Shown here: piece by piece, positions 1-11,006 of the stretch
Position numbering within the stretch: the stretch's first letter is position 1
How the letters are laid out: each line of letters starts with the position of its first letter
From: Deltaproteobacteria bacterium
GTDB taxonomy: Bacteria; Myxococcota_A; Polyangia; Haliangiales; Haliangiaceae
NCBI GenBank assembly: GCA_021413675.1
Contig: JAIOQA010000360.1
Location: 1-49,505 of the forward strand
Direction of reading: 5' to 3'
Length of the DNA stretch: 49,505 nt
Translations under genes and position numbers: made by a program
The notes under the pieces: generated by a model
Told to the model about the DNA's origin: nothing
What the model saw: the letters and a program-made list of their open reading frames with translations, nothing else
Database searches by the model: none

Positions 1-2
1 CG

Positions 3-104
3 GCGGGCGCCGCGGTCGCGACCGCGGTGCTCCTGCCGTTCGCGCTCGGCGGCGGCAGCGGTTCGGGCGCGGTCACGCTGCGACCGAGGTTGCCGCCGTG
101 GTGA
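3..104 (+). CDS. 3' end of an upstream gene (partial)
   Basis: An open frame enters from the left edge and stops at TGA 102-104. The 33 visible residues contain a hydrophobic run (AAVATAVLLPFALGG) followed by a short Gly/Ser stretch and the tail LRPRLPPW. This could be the last membrane segment of an upstream protein. It overlaps the next start codon by a few bases, as genes here often do. No function can be assigned from so short a piece. Confidence 0.4.
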   Translation, partial: AGAAVATAVLLPFALGGGSGSGAVTLRPRLPPW

Positions 105-1546
105 GGTACCTCGGCGCGCTCCTCCTCGCGCTCGCGGCCTGCGGCGACACCGCCCCGGTGTTCGCGCCGATCGTCGATTCGCCGCTCGCCGGGAGCCCCG
201 CCGATCCGTTCCCCGGCCTCGATCAGCTCGAGCTCTCGGTCGCGGTCGCGGGCGATCCCGGCGATCTGGCGTCGGCGACCTTCCCGCGCGGCCGCGCCGT
301 CGAGCTCACCAACGTGCCGTTCGGCACCGACCTCGTCGTCCACCTCGCGGGACAGGTCGGCGGCAGCGAGGTCGCGTACGGCCGCACCTGCGCGTTCGAT
401 CTCGTCGCCGGCGCGCCCACGCCGACCCCGCACCTGTACTTCGCGCGCACGGTCAAGTGGGCGACCGCCGCGGCCCCGGCGATCGCGACCCGGACCGGCG
501 GCTTCGCCTGGGCCGCCGCCGACGGCAGCGGCGTCTTCGTGGGCGGCGCCGATCCGGCGACCGGCGCGCCGGCGGTCGCGATCGATCGCTTCGATCCGAG
601 CAGCGGCGGGTTCGTCGACGTCGCCGACCTCGCCGCCCGCACCGGCGCGGCGTTCACGCCGTTCCCCGGCGGGCGCGCGCTCGCGGTCGGCGGCACCGAT
701 CCCGCGACCGGCGATCCGGTCGGCGCGATCGAGGTCATCAACCCGCTCGCCGCCGCCGGGCGGCGTGTCGAGCGCATCGACGACGCGCGGGTCGCGCGCA
801 GCGGCGCCACCGTCACCGAGCTGTCGAGCGGCGACGCCGTGCTGATCGGCGGCGCCGACGTCGGCCACACGCTCCGCTCCGACGTCGTGCTGTTGCAGGA
901 CGACGCCGGGACGATCGCGCTCCGCGATCTGCGCGCGACCCTGGCCTGGCCGCGCGCGGGCGCGACCGTGACCCGCCTGTCCGACGACGTCGGCGCGCCG
1001 CTGATCGTGATCGGCGGGCGCGGCGCGAAGCGCGCGCTGATCGCGACCGCCGAGCTCTACAAGCCGCTCAGCGAGGCGTTCGCGGATCCCGCGACCTTCC
1101 ACCCCGACATGCTGTGGCCCCGCACCCAGCACCTCGCGGTCCGGACGCCGGACGGCAGCATCCTGATCATCGGCGGCCTCGACGCCCACGGCGAGCCGGT
1201 CCACAAGCTCGAGCTGTTCGCGCTCGACACCGGCTTCCGCGACGCGGGCTCGCTGCCCGCGGGCGCGGGCGTCATCGATCTCACCGCGACCACCCTGCCC
1301 GACGGCCGCATCCTGCTCGCCGGCGGACGCGCCACGCACGGCGGGCCGCCGCTCGCCACCGCGTACATCGCCCGGCTCGACCCGGTCGACGGCTCCGTCG
1401 ACGTCGGCGAGACCAACCAGCTCAGCACGCCGCGCGCGGGACACACCGCGGTCGCGCTCTGCGATGGCACCGTGCTGCTCGTCGGCGGCACCGCCACGCC
1501 GTCGCCATCCGAGCGCTACAACCCGCCGTCGGTCGGCCGGCGCTGA
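98..1546 (+). CDS. Kelch-repeat-like lipoprotein
   Basis: The 482-aa product starts at GTG 98 (GTG 101 is equally possible) with a short hydrophobic signal ending in the lipobox LAAC, so the mature protein should be lipid-anchored. Residues from about 125 onward hold repeated blades with GG-x-D and GGR/GGA turns (for example VFVGGADPATG, LAVGGTDPATG, LIIGGLDAHG, LLAGGRATHG, LLVGGTA), typical of Kelch/galactose-oxidase-like beta-propellers. The N-terminal 100 residues look like a separate beta-sandwich. Such proteins are common in myxobacterial envelopes; the ligand is unknown. The start overlaps the preceding partial frame, suggesting co-transcription. Confidence 0.8.
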   Translation: MVRYLGALLLALAACGDTAPVFAPIVDSPLAGSPADPFPGLDQLELSVAVAGDPGDLASATFPRGRAVELTNVPFGTDLVVHLAGQVGGSEVAYGRTCAFDLVAGAPTPTPHLYFARTVKWATAAAPAIATRTGGFAWAAADGSGVFVGGADPATGAPAVAIDRFDPSSGGFVDVADLAARTGAAFTPFPGGRALAVGGTDPATGDPVGAIEVINPLAAAGRRVERIDDARVARSGATVTELSSGDAVLIGGADVGHTLRSDVVLLQDDAGTIALRDLRATLAWPRAGATVTRLSDDVGAPLIVIGGRGAKRALIATAELYKPLSEAFADPATFHPDMLWPRTQHLAVRTPDGSILIIGGLDAHGEPVHKLELFALDTGFRDAGSLPAGAGVIDLTATTLPDGRILLAGGRATHGGPPLATAYIARLDPVDGSVDVGETNQLSTPRAGHTAVALCDGTVLLVGGTATPSPSERYNPPSVGRR

Positions 1547-1643
1547 CCCGTCGAGGCGCCTCGCCGCCAGGCGCCGATCGATTACGCCGGCCTTACACGC
1601 CACCGCGCCGCCGCGGGGTATCTCCGGACCAGGAGTCCCCGCC

Positions 1644-2984
1644 ATGCACCAACTCACCGCCATCCCCGTCGTCCGCGGCCGCCAGCTCGGTCTCCTGTCG
1701 CTCGTGGTGATGAGCTGCGGTGTGTTCGGTCATGCGGTGGACGCGAATCGGCCCGCGGCCGTGGACGCGACGCGGCCCGCGCCGGTGGACGCGAAGCGAC
1801 CCGCGGCGGTGGCATCGGGCCTGCCGACCGGCTGCGCGGCGACCGGCCAGCGACCGGGCCGCCCGGACAAGGGCACGCCCGCGATGATCGATCCGGCCGC
1901 GTATCCTGGGCCGTACTCGTACGTCCCGCGCGACGCGACGATCCGGCTGCTGGCGAAGTCGCCGCTGACCTACCAGGTCATCGACCCGGGCACCCGCGCG
2001 GCGCCACGTCAGAACCTGTTGACGTCGGACTGGCTGGAAGCGCCGGGCGCGACCGCGCAGGCCGCGGCGGCGCTGGACCACGTCGCGTTCGGCGACATCG
2101 TCCGCGCGCGGTTCCTGGCGGCCGAGGGCGTGTTCAACGCAACGCCGCCGCCGACGGTGCTCGCGAGCGTGTGGCGCGGCGCCCCGCTCGCCGCCGATCC
2201 GCCGCTCATCGCCCAGTGGCGGACGGACCAGGGTTCCGTGGTCTCGGTGTACGCCGATGGCCACGCCTTCGTCGCGCAGCGGGGCGATCTCGTCGACGTC
2301 ACGCTGTCGGCGACCGAGCTCGACGACCTGCTCCACGCGTTCGCGACGGCCGGGTTCGATGGCCTGCCGGCCGGCGAGCCCGCGCAGGGCAACGCCGTGA
2401 TCCTGGCGTGCGCGCGCTACCAGCAGGTCGAGGTCGCCAGCCACGAGCGCGTCCTCGCCCCCGTGCTGGCGGCGTTCGCGCGGATCGCCGACCGCGGGAT
2501 CGCGATGGCGCGGCCCCTCCTCCGGGTCGAGCCGCGCGGCTGGCACCCCGAGGTCGTCGCGTGGCCCGCCGACGCGCCGCCGGTGAGCTCGCTGTACGGT
2601 CTGCGCCTCCACACACTCGAGCTGCCGACGGCCGTCGATGCCTCGAGCCCGCTGTTCCGGCCGCTGCCCGACGAGCTCGTCGCCGCGTTCCCGGCGGCCC
2701 GTCCGTGGCCCGTCGTGGTCCGCGATCGCGGCGAGCTGTGGGAGCTGTTCGAGCTCGGCTGCGACCGCTGCCGCCCCGGGACCTACTCGACGATCCACGA
2801 GCAGCACGCGACGTTTCAGGAGGCGCCCCCCTGGCTGCCTGACCTCGCCAGCGTCGGCCCCGAGGGGCACTTCCTCGACGGCGTGAGCGAGACGGAGCTG
2901 GGCCGCGTCAGCAGCGGCGCATTCCGCCAGCGCGGCGAGGTCTACATGCTGCGGGTGACGCGCGCCATCCCGCCGGCGCGCTGA
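1644..2984 (+). CDS. Putative lipoprotein with N-terminal 8-aa tandem repeats
   Basis: The 446-aa product starts at ATG 1644, chosen because AGGAG (1631-1635) lies at good spacing and a signal sequence follows directly; the frame is open further upstream but without a signal. The signal ends in VVMSC, a plausible lipobox. Directly after it come three copies of VDA-x-RPA-x (encoded at 1737-1808), probably a flexible tether. The remaining 380 residues match no family I recognise; four cysteines cluster near the C-terminal third (GCDRCRPG). It converges with the sigma54 regulator on the other strand across a 17-nt gap. Confidence 0.75.
   Translation: MHQLTAIPVVRGRQLGLLSLVVMSCGVFGHAVDANRPAAVDATRPAPVDAKRPAAVASGLPTGCAATGQRPGRPDKGTPAMIDPAAYPGPYSYVPRDATIRLLAKSPLTYQVIDPGTRAAPRQNLLTSDWLEAPGATAQAAAALDHVAFGDIVRARFLAAEGVFNATPPPTVLASVWRGAPLAADPPLIAQWRTDQGSVVSVYADGHAFVAQRGDLVDVTLSATELDDLLHAFATAGFDGLPAGEPAQGNAVILACARYQQVEVASHERVLAPVLAAFARIADRGIAMARPLLRVEPRGWHPEVVAWPADAPPVSSLYGLRLHTLELPTAVDASSPLFRPLPDELVAAFPAARPWPVVVRDRGELWELFELGCDRCRPGTYSTIHEQHATFQEAPPWLPDLASVGPEGHFLDGVSETELGRVSSGAFRQRGEVYMLRVTRAIPPAR
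1737..1808 (+). repeat. Three in-frame 24-bp tandem repeats
   Basis: Three head-to-tail 24-bp units begin at 1737, 1761 and 1785, each starting GTGGACGCG and encoding VDA(N/T/K)RPA(A/P). A truncated fourth copy (GTGGC) follows. The repeat sits just after the lipobox cysteine. Confidence 0.85.
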
Positions 2985-3001
2985 CAGCAGCGCCGCAGAA
3001 T

Positions 3002-4768
<1,767 letters not shown>

Positions 4769-4877
4769 GTCGGTGTACGAGGCCTGCACAGTGGCGGGGA
4801 TGTGCGCAGCTGGCGCGACGGAAACCCGTGATGGTGCGTGCGTGGCCCATGGTACATTCGTTGCTGGTCTGGTTGTC

Positions 4878-5534
4878 GTGACGTGCACGTGGAGATCGCT
4901 CGGACTGATGGCTGGCCTCGTCGCCGGTCTGGGCGGCTGTCCGGCCGGCACCAACCCGGGCGCGCCCGACGGCGGCGCCGACGGCAACACCGGCACCGGC
5001 CTGACGTTCTCGTGGCAGTCGGTCCCCACCATCCCCGGTGACGTAGGCGGCGGCGCGAGCATCGACGAGGCCCAGCTGATCGTCCGCAACCTCCGCGCGA
5101 TCGGCGACTCGGCGCCCGGTGACGAGCGCACGACCACGCCGATGGCGACCCTGCTCTGGAACGGCCAGACCACGCCCGCGGCGATCAACTACCCGCTGGC
5201 GCCGCCGGGGCTCTACTCGCACGTCGAGCTGCGCGCCGACGGCGGGCTGTTCGATGCGCTGGTCATCCACGGCCACGCTGTCCAGGGCGGCACCACGTAC
5301 CCGTTCGAGCTCGAGGTCGATGGCCCGATCTCGATGAGCCTCCCGCTCAGCCTGGAGCTGCCCGCGGGCGGCTCGGCGAGCGCCCGCATCGACATCGATC
5401 TCGGCGCGGTGGTCGACACGATCGACTGGGAGACCGCGACGATCGACGACGGCAAGCTGCGCTACGAGGCATCGTCCAGCAGCACCGCCGCCGCGGCGCT
5501 CAAGGCCGGCGTCACCGTCAGCGCGCCGCAGTAG
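4878..5534 (+). CDS. Putative lipoprotein, divergent from the sigma54 regulator
   Basis: The 218-aa product has a signal peptide ending in the lipobox LGGC, followed by a Gly/Asp-rich linker. The body (SWQSVPTIPG, then a beta-rich region) resembles secreted beta-sandwich proteins but I cannot name the family. I placed the start at GTG 4878 because it is the closest in-frame start giving a normal signal length; ATG 4908 would leave too short a signal. A TACATT hexamer at 4853-4858 could be its -10. It shares a 109-bp divergent promoter region with the FHA/sigma54 regulator and may be a target or co-regulated gene. Confidence 0.65.
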   Translation: MTCTWRSLGLMAGLVAGLGGCPAGTNPGAPDGGADGNTGTGLTFSWQSVPTIPGDVGGGASIDEAQLIVRNLRAIGDSAPGDERTTTPMATLLWNGQTTPAAINYPLAPPGLYSHVELRADGGLFDALVIHGHAVQGGTTYPFELEVDGPISMSLPLSLELPAGGSASARIDIDLGAVVDTIDWETATIDDGKLRYEASSSSTAAAALKAGVTVSAPQ

Positions 5535-5570
5535 CGCGCCGCCAGTCGCGCGCCGCCAGTCGCGCGCCGC
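5529..5570 (+). repeat. Three 14-bp direct repeats
   Basis: CAGT(A/C)GCGCGCCGC is repeated at 5529, 5543 and 5557, with a degenerate fourth copy. The array begins inside the last codons of the lipoprotein gene and continues into the intergenic region. Confidence 0.7.
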
Positions 5571-5586
5571 ACCCGCGCGCCGCGCC

Positions 5587-5605
5587 TTGTCCGGTTTCCG
5601 GACAA
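5587..5605. promoter_or_regulatory. 19-bp palindrome TTGTCCG-N5-CGGACAA, copy 1
   Basis: TTGTCCGGTTTCCGGACAA is an inverted repeat with 8-bp arms around a 3-nt centre, 112 bp upstream of the di-haem lipoprotein gene. A near-identical 19-mer occurs inside mutY (7352-7370). It could be an operator, a hairpin, or a dispersed element. Confidence 0.5.
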
Positions 5606-5703
5606 CACGCGCGAGGGCTGTGCGGCCATGGGGCTCCACGTACGCGTGGGGTTCACAGGCCACGCGCGCGCCGCGTGCGAACGCGATTGCGCACGCACCT
5701 TGC

Positions 5704-5709
5704 TAATTC
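5704..5709 (+). promoter_or_regulatory. Candidate -10, leaderless start of the di-haem gene
   Basis: TAATTC ends 8 nt before ATG 5718, which has no Shine-Dalgarno sequence. This places transcription start at or next to the A of the ATG. No clear -35. Confidence 0.4.
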
Positions 5710-5717
5710 ACCCCCGC

Positions 5718-6275
5718 ATGCGCCCCTCGTTGTTGCTTGCCGCCCTCACCTCGATCTCCGCACTCGCGCTCGCCGCGTGCGAGGTCGGCGATATCACTGC
5801 ACGTGCACCCGGATCCGCTGACGCGCAGGTGTCTGGAGCCCCCGACGGCGCGCCCTCGGTCGGACCGGATGCCGCCCCGGGAGCGGGGGGTGATGCCTCC
5901 ACGCTGGCGTGCAAAGACCCGGTAGCCACGCAGGCGACAGGGGAGCACAACCCCGGCACCACGTGCATGAGCTGCCACGGCCCCGGCGGCGGCGCACCGA
6001 GGTTCACGATGGGCGGCACGCTCTACGCGACCGCGACCGGCGGCACGCCGGTGGTCGGCGCGACGATCACGATGGTCGACGCGACCGGCGCGACGATCGA
6101 CGTCGTCAGCGCCAAGAACGGCAACTTCTGGGCGGTGCAGGCCGTCACCTATCCGGTCACGGTCTACGCCAGCAGCTGCCCGAACGTGCAGCCGATGATC
6201 GCCAAGTCCGCGACCGGCGATTGCAACTCGTGCCACACGTCCGGCGTCGGGCCGGGCACGGTGCACCTGCCCTGA
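5718..6275 (+). CDS. Di-haem cytochrome-c-like lipoprotein
   Basis: The 185-aa product has a signal peptide with lipobox LAAC (start ATG 5718). Two CxxCH motifs are visible: CMSCH in the middle and CNSCH near the C-terminus, each able to bind one covalent haem. Between them lies a segment (VVGATITMVDATG ... VYASSCPN) resembling a carboxypeptidase-regulatory-like beta-sandwich. The haems therefore bracket a beta-sandwich rather than sitting in a standard cytochrome fold. This fits a periplasmic electron-transfer lipoprotein; partner and potential are unknown. It converges on folE with a 12-nt gap. Confidence 0.8.
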   Translation: MRPSLLLAALTSISALALAACEVGDITARAPGSADAQVSGAPDGAPSVGPDAAPGAGGDASTLACKDPVATQATGEHNPGTTCMSCHGPGGGAPRFTMGGTLYATATGGTPVVGATITMVDATGATIDVVSAKNGNFWAVQAVTYPVTVYASSCPNVQPMIAKSATGDCNSCHTSGVGPGTVHLP

Positions 6276-6287
6276 CGACGATGGTGA

Positions 6288-6893
6288 CTACAGGATCGAG
6301 TTCGGCGAGTCGGTCACGAGCTTGATGAACTCCTGCCGCGTCGCGGGCTGCTCGAGGAACACGCCGCGGACCGCGCTCGTCACCAGGCGAGCCTCGTGGG
6401 CGCCGATCCCGCGCGCCGCCATGCACATGTGCAGGCCCTCGATGTGAACCGCCGAGCCCTGGCTCTCGAGCTGCTCGTGCAGGATCACGCCGAGCTCGTG
6501 GGTCAGGTCCTCTTGCAGCCGCGGGCCGCGCGCCATCAGGCGCACGAGGCGTGACAGCTTCGACAGGCCGAGCACCTTGCTGGTCGGGATGTACGCGACC
6601 GACACCCGGTACGCGACCGGCAAGAGGTGGTGCGGGCACATGCCGAACGCGGTGTTGTGCTTCGAGATCACCATCTCGCCGTACTTGGCGGGGAAGGTCT
6701 TGGCCAGGAGCGACTCGATCTCGGCCTTCACCTGCGTCTCGTCGTGGACGAGCTCGTGGAAGCCTTTCGCCGCGCGGGCCGCGGTGCCGGTGAAGTTGGC
6801 GTCGTGGATGTCGTAGCCGAGCTTGCCGAGGCCCTCGAGGATCTTGGCGTAGCCTTCGCGGAAGAGCGCGAGCGCGTCGGGATTGAGGTCCAT
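6288..6893 (-). CDS. folE: GTP cyclohydrolase I
   Basis: The 201-aa product catalyses the first step from GTP to 7,8-dihydroneopterin triphosphate, leading to folates. Family hallmarks are visible: FGMCPHHLLP with the zinc-binding Cys and the catalytic His, the SKLSRLVRLMARGPRLQEDLT region, and GLHMCMAARG with the second zinc Cys. ATG 6893 was chosen because the residues after it match the family's N-terminal helix (DANFTGTAARAAKGFHEL corresponds to the TPHRIAK region). The first 166 nt overlap the 3' end of mutY in another frame, which is unusual. Confidence 0.95.
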   Translation of the reverse strand: MDLNPDALALFREGYAKILEGLGKLGYDIHDANFTGTAARAAKGFHELVHDETQVKAEIESLLAKTFPAKYGEMVISKHNTAFGMCPHHLLPVAYRVSVAYIPTSKVLGLSKLSRLVRLMARGPRLQEDLTHELGVILHEQLESQGSAVHIEGLHMCMAARGIGAHEARLVTSAVRGVFLEQPATRQEFIKLVTDSPNSIL

Positions 6894-7993
6894 CGCGGGT
6901 CCTTGTCGAGTAATCGCTGGCGGAGGATGGCGGCGGTCGCGGTCGAGATGCCGAGCGTGGCTACACGCTCCAGCTCGTGCCAGGACACGGCGTCGTAGCC
7001 TGGATCTGCCACCTTGCCAAGGGACGCCCGGCGCGCGCCCGGCGTTACGCGCGCGGTCGCGACCCGCACGCGCAGCCGGCGGTGCGAGAGCACCTGCTCG
7101 TGCGTGTGGTGCGGCTCGCCGACCGCGGCCAGCGCGATCCCGATCGCCGCGGCGGCCGCTGCGGCGTCGTCCGCTTGCGGCAGCTCCCACAGGCCACCGA
7201 ACAGGCCCTCGGGTCGCCGGCGCGCGAGCAGCACCTGCCCGTCCGCCTCGATCCACAGCGCGAACCGATCGAGCCGCGCGAGCTCGGCCACGCCCTTGCG
7301 CGCGGGCAGCACCGGCAGCTCGGCCTGGCGCCCCGCCTGGCGCGCGAGGCATTGTCCGAAAACCGGACAATCATCGCAGGTCGGTGCGCGCGGCGCGCAC
7401 ACCGTCGCGCCCAGCTCCATCAGCCCCTGGTTGAGCTCGCCCGGGATCGCGTCCGGTGCCAGCCCGGTCATCAACTCGCCGGCCAGCGCCCAGATCCGCT
7501 TCTGCCCGGCGGTCTTCTTGACGTCGTCCTCGACCGCGAAGATCCGCGCGAGCACGCGTAGGACGTTGCCGTCGACCAGCGGCGCGCGCTCGCCGAACGC
7601 GATCGACGCGATCGCGCCCGCGGTGTACGCGCCGATGCCGGGCACAAGGCGCAGCGCGCTCGCGGTCGACGGCAGCTGGCCGTCCCAGCGGCGCGCGACC
7701 TCGCTCGCGCCCTTGTGCAGGTTGCGGGCGCGCGAGTAGTAGCCGAGCCCGGCCCAGGCCGCGAGCACGTCGTCGGCGGGCGCGTCAGCGAGCGCGGTCA
7801 CCGTGGGGAACCGCGCCATCCACCGCTCCCAGTACGGGATCACCGTCGCGACCCGGGTCTGCTGGAGCATGATCTCCGAGACCCAGATCGCGTACGGATC
7901 GCGCGTGCGGCGCCACGGCAGATCGCGCTGCACCTGGCGGTACCAGGCCACGATCGCCGCGGCGACCGTGGCCGGCGTCGGCGGCGCGCTCAC
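6728..7993 (-). CDS. mutY: A/G-specific adenine glycosylase
   Basis: This 421-aa base-excision repair enzyme removes adenine mispaired with 8-oxoguanine. Visible are the catalytic Glu (SEIMLQQT, E40), the helix-hairpin-helix LVPGIGAYTAGAI, the catalytic Asp in PLVDGNVLR, the [4Fe-4S] ligands C-x6-C-x2-C-x5-C (CAPRAPTCDDCPVFGQC) and a C-terminal NUDIX-like 8-oxoG recognition domain with LSHRRL. Start GTG 7993 overlaps the preceding lipoprotein stop (GTGA), implying translational coupling. After roughly residue 370 the family match ends, and about 50 low-complexity residues overlap the folE start; that tail may be genuine or reflect a lost stop or frameshift. Confidence 0.93.
   Translation of the reverse strand: MSAPPTPATVAAAIVAWYRQVQRDLPWRRTRDPYAIWVSEIMLQQTRVATVIPYWERWMARFPTVTALADAPADDVLAAWAGLGYYSRARNLHKGASEVARRWDGQLPSTASALRLVPGIGAYTAGAIASIAFGERAPLVDGNVLRVLARIFAVEDDVKKTAGQKRIWALAGELMTGLAPDAIPGELNQGLMELGATVCAPRAPTCDDCPVFGQCLARQAGRQAELPVLPARKGVAELARLDRFALWIEADGQVLLARRRPEGLFGGLWELPQADDAAAAAAAIGIALAAVGEPHHTHEQVLSHRRLRVRVATARVTPGARRASLGKVADPGYDAVSWHELERVATLGISTATAAILRQRLLDKDPRWTSIPTRSRSSAKATPRSSRASASSATTSTTPTSPAPRPARRKASTSSSTTRRR
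7352..7370. promoter_or_regulatory. 19-bp palindrome TTGTCCG-N5-CGGACAA, copy 2 (inside mutY)
   Basis: TTGTCCGAAAACCGGACAA lies in the codons for the iron-sulphur loop (CPVFGQ). Read on the mutY strand it differs from the copy at 5587-5605 by one base in 19. The flanking A and T extend the dyad. Confidence 0.4.
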
Positions 7994-8643
7994 TGCTTGA
8001 GCGTGAAGACGGTCTCGTGGACGCTGCCGCCGGCCCAGCCGCCGGAGCCGCTGACGACGCCGGCGGCCGCGAAGCACAGCTTCTCGAACGCTTCGTCACC
8101 CGCCGCCATCGTGTAGCTGGCGCACCACGTGTCGCCGGCGTGCGTGATGGTCCAGCTCTCGCTCTCGACCGGATCCTGGCCGGTCTCCTTGTTCTTGGTG
8201 CCCTCGACCGGCGCGGCCGCGATGACCAGGCGCGCCTTCGTCAGATCCGGGGTCGCGGTCGCGGCGTCGCCCTCGAGCTTGTAGAGCCCGGTCGCGTCCG
8301 CGGCCCACGCGCCGGCGAGCGGATCGCCACCCGACTCGACGGTCGGCGGGTCGCACGTGATCGTGCTGGTCACGCCGCCCTCGAAGGCGCCGACCGAGGC
8401 GACCTTGCACGTCGCCGTGCCGGTGGTCTCGGTCTTGTCGTCGGGACCGTCACCGCCGGTCGCGGTCGACTTGAGGTCGTAGGTCCAGATGGCGCCCGCC
8501 TTGAAGAGCGCGGCGTAGTGCGGCGCGGGCACCGGCAAGGTCGTCGGGCCGCTGTTCATCACGCCGGTCGCGGGCCCCTTGCCCTTGCCACCACAGGCGG
8601 TCATCGCGACCACGATCGCTGCGCTCGTCATCCACTTGGCCAT
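7990..8643 (-). CDS. Putative lipoprotein, coupled to mutY
   Basis: The 217-aa product has a signal peptide ending in the lipobox MTAC followed by GGKGKG. Start ATG 8643 has GAGGG just upstream; an in-frame ATG at 8658 is an alternative. The body (HYAALFKAGAIWTYDL, then several Thr- and Gly-rich strands) looks like a secreted beta-rich protein, and resembles no family I can name. Its TGA overlaps the mutY start by 4 nt. A TACAGT hexamer (8670-8675 on the complement) could be the -10. Confidence 0.75.
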   Translation of the reverse strand: MAKWMTSAAIVVAMTACGGKGKGPATGVMNSGPTTLPVPAPHYAALFKAGAIWTYDLKSTATGGDGPDDKTETTGTATCKVASVGAFEGGVTSTITCDPPTVESGGDPLAGAWAADATGLYKLEGDAATATPDLTKARLVIAAAPVEGTKNKETGQDPVESESWTITHAGDTWCASYTMAAGDEAFEKLCFAAAGVVSGSGGWAGGSVHETVFTLKQ

Positions 8644-8755
8644 GCGTCCCTCGCTCATCGGTTCTGCCGACTGTAACGCGGTGCGCGCAGCGGTTCATCC
8701 GTACGGGCCAGCCGCTATCGGGTAGCGGTGGGTGGCGGTGCCCGCCGAAAATGCC

Positions 8756-8781
8756 GACGGGCGGCTCGAGAGCCGCCCGTC
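8756..8781 (-). terminator. Strong hairpin downstream of groEL
   Basis: GACGGGCGGCT and AGCCGCCCGTC form an 11-bp perfect stem with a CGAG loop. On the minus strand it is followed by GGCATTTTCGG, a weak T-tract. It lies 47 bp after the groEL stop. Confidence 0.7.
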
Positions 8782-8797
8782 TGCCAAGATTCATCGC

Positions 8798-8817
8798 GTC
8801 GATCGCGGAAGCGATCG
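8798..8817 (-). terminator. Second hairpin just after the groEL stop
   Basis: TCGATCGC-GGAA-GCGATCGA gives an 8-bp stem; on the transcribed strand the loop is TTCC. It sits 10 bp after the stop codon and may protect the mRNA 3' end or act together with the larger hairpin. Confidence 0.5.
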
Positions 8818-8827
8818 ATGGAATGAA

Positions 8828-10462
<1,635 letters not shown>

Positions 10463-10522
10463 GTTCAAAATCCTCGTGCGGAGGTCAGTGTGAAAAGAAA
10501 GAAGGGAGAGTGCGCGGCGAGA

Positions 10523-10810
10523 TCAGTCGAGGATCGCGAGGAGGTCGTCCTCGCGCATGATCAGGTGCTCTTCACCGTCGATCTTGACCTCGCTGCCGCT
10601 GTACTTGCTGAACAGCACGCGATCGCCCGCCTTGACGTCGAGGGCAATCAACTTGCCGTCCTTGTCGCGCTTGCCCGAGCCAACGGCGATGACCTTGGCC
10701 TGGATGGGCTTCTCCTTGGCGCTGTCCGGGATGAACAGGCCACCAGCGGTCTTGGTCTCTTCCTCGAGGCGCTTGACGAGGATGCGATCGTGCAGCGGGC
10801 GAATCTTCAT
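10523..10810 (-). CDS. groES: Co-chaperonin GroES (10 kDa)
   Basis: The 95-aa lid subunit of the GroEL/ES chaperonin. Typical features: KIRPLHDRILVKRLEEETKTAGGLFIPDSAKEKP, containing the mobile loop, and the closing segment DGEEHLIMREDDLLAILD. ATG 10810 is preceded by AGGAGAGGGA. It is the first gene of the groESL operon, with a CIRCE operator and candidate promoter upstream. Confidence 0.98.
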   Translation of the reverse strand: MKIRPLHDRILVKRLEEETKTAGGLFIPDSAKEKPIQAKVIAVGSGKRDKDGKLIALDVKAGDRVLFSKYSGSEVKIDGEEHLIMREDDLLAILD

Positions 10811-10868
10811 GTGTGTTCCCTCTCCTGAGTGCTTGGGCCGAGCTCAGCCCGGCCGGAATCGTGGCGTA

Positions 10869-10897
10869 GGTGTAAGCACCTGCGCGTGACTTGGCAA
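10869..10897 (-). promoter_or_regulatory. Candidate sigma70-type promoter of groESL
   Basis: On the minus strand TTGCCA (10897-10892) and TACACC (10874-10869) are 17 bp apart. The -35 lies inside the right arm of the CIRCE element, so HrcA bound there would block polymerase. The predicted leader is about 50 nt. Confidence 0.5.
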
Positions 10898-10917
10898 CCC
10901 CCGCGAGCGAGTGCTAA
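10891..10917 (-). promoter_or_regulatory. CIRCE operator (HrcA binding site)
   Basis: Read on the groES strand: TTAGCACTC (perfect consensus left arm), 9 nt, then GGTTGCCAA (6 of 9 matches to GAGTGCTAA). Arm length, 9-nt spacing and position upstream of groESL match the CIRCE element known to bind the heat-shock repressor HrcA. The imperfect right arm doubles as the -35. Confidence 0.8.
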
Positions 10918-11006
10918 CAGAATCCTGACTCTTTCAGTGATTCTGTATTCTTACGCCGCACAGAAACCGGCGATTTCGCCCCGGTTCGGGCCCCGTGGAG
11001 GGACGC

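Noticed and set aside
8712..8728. CCGCTA-TCGGG-TAGCGG hairpin upstream of the lipoprotein at 8643
   Set aside because: Short stem in GC-rich sequence, not placed like a terminator or a known riboswitch.
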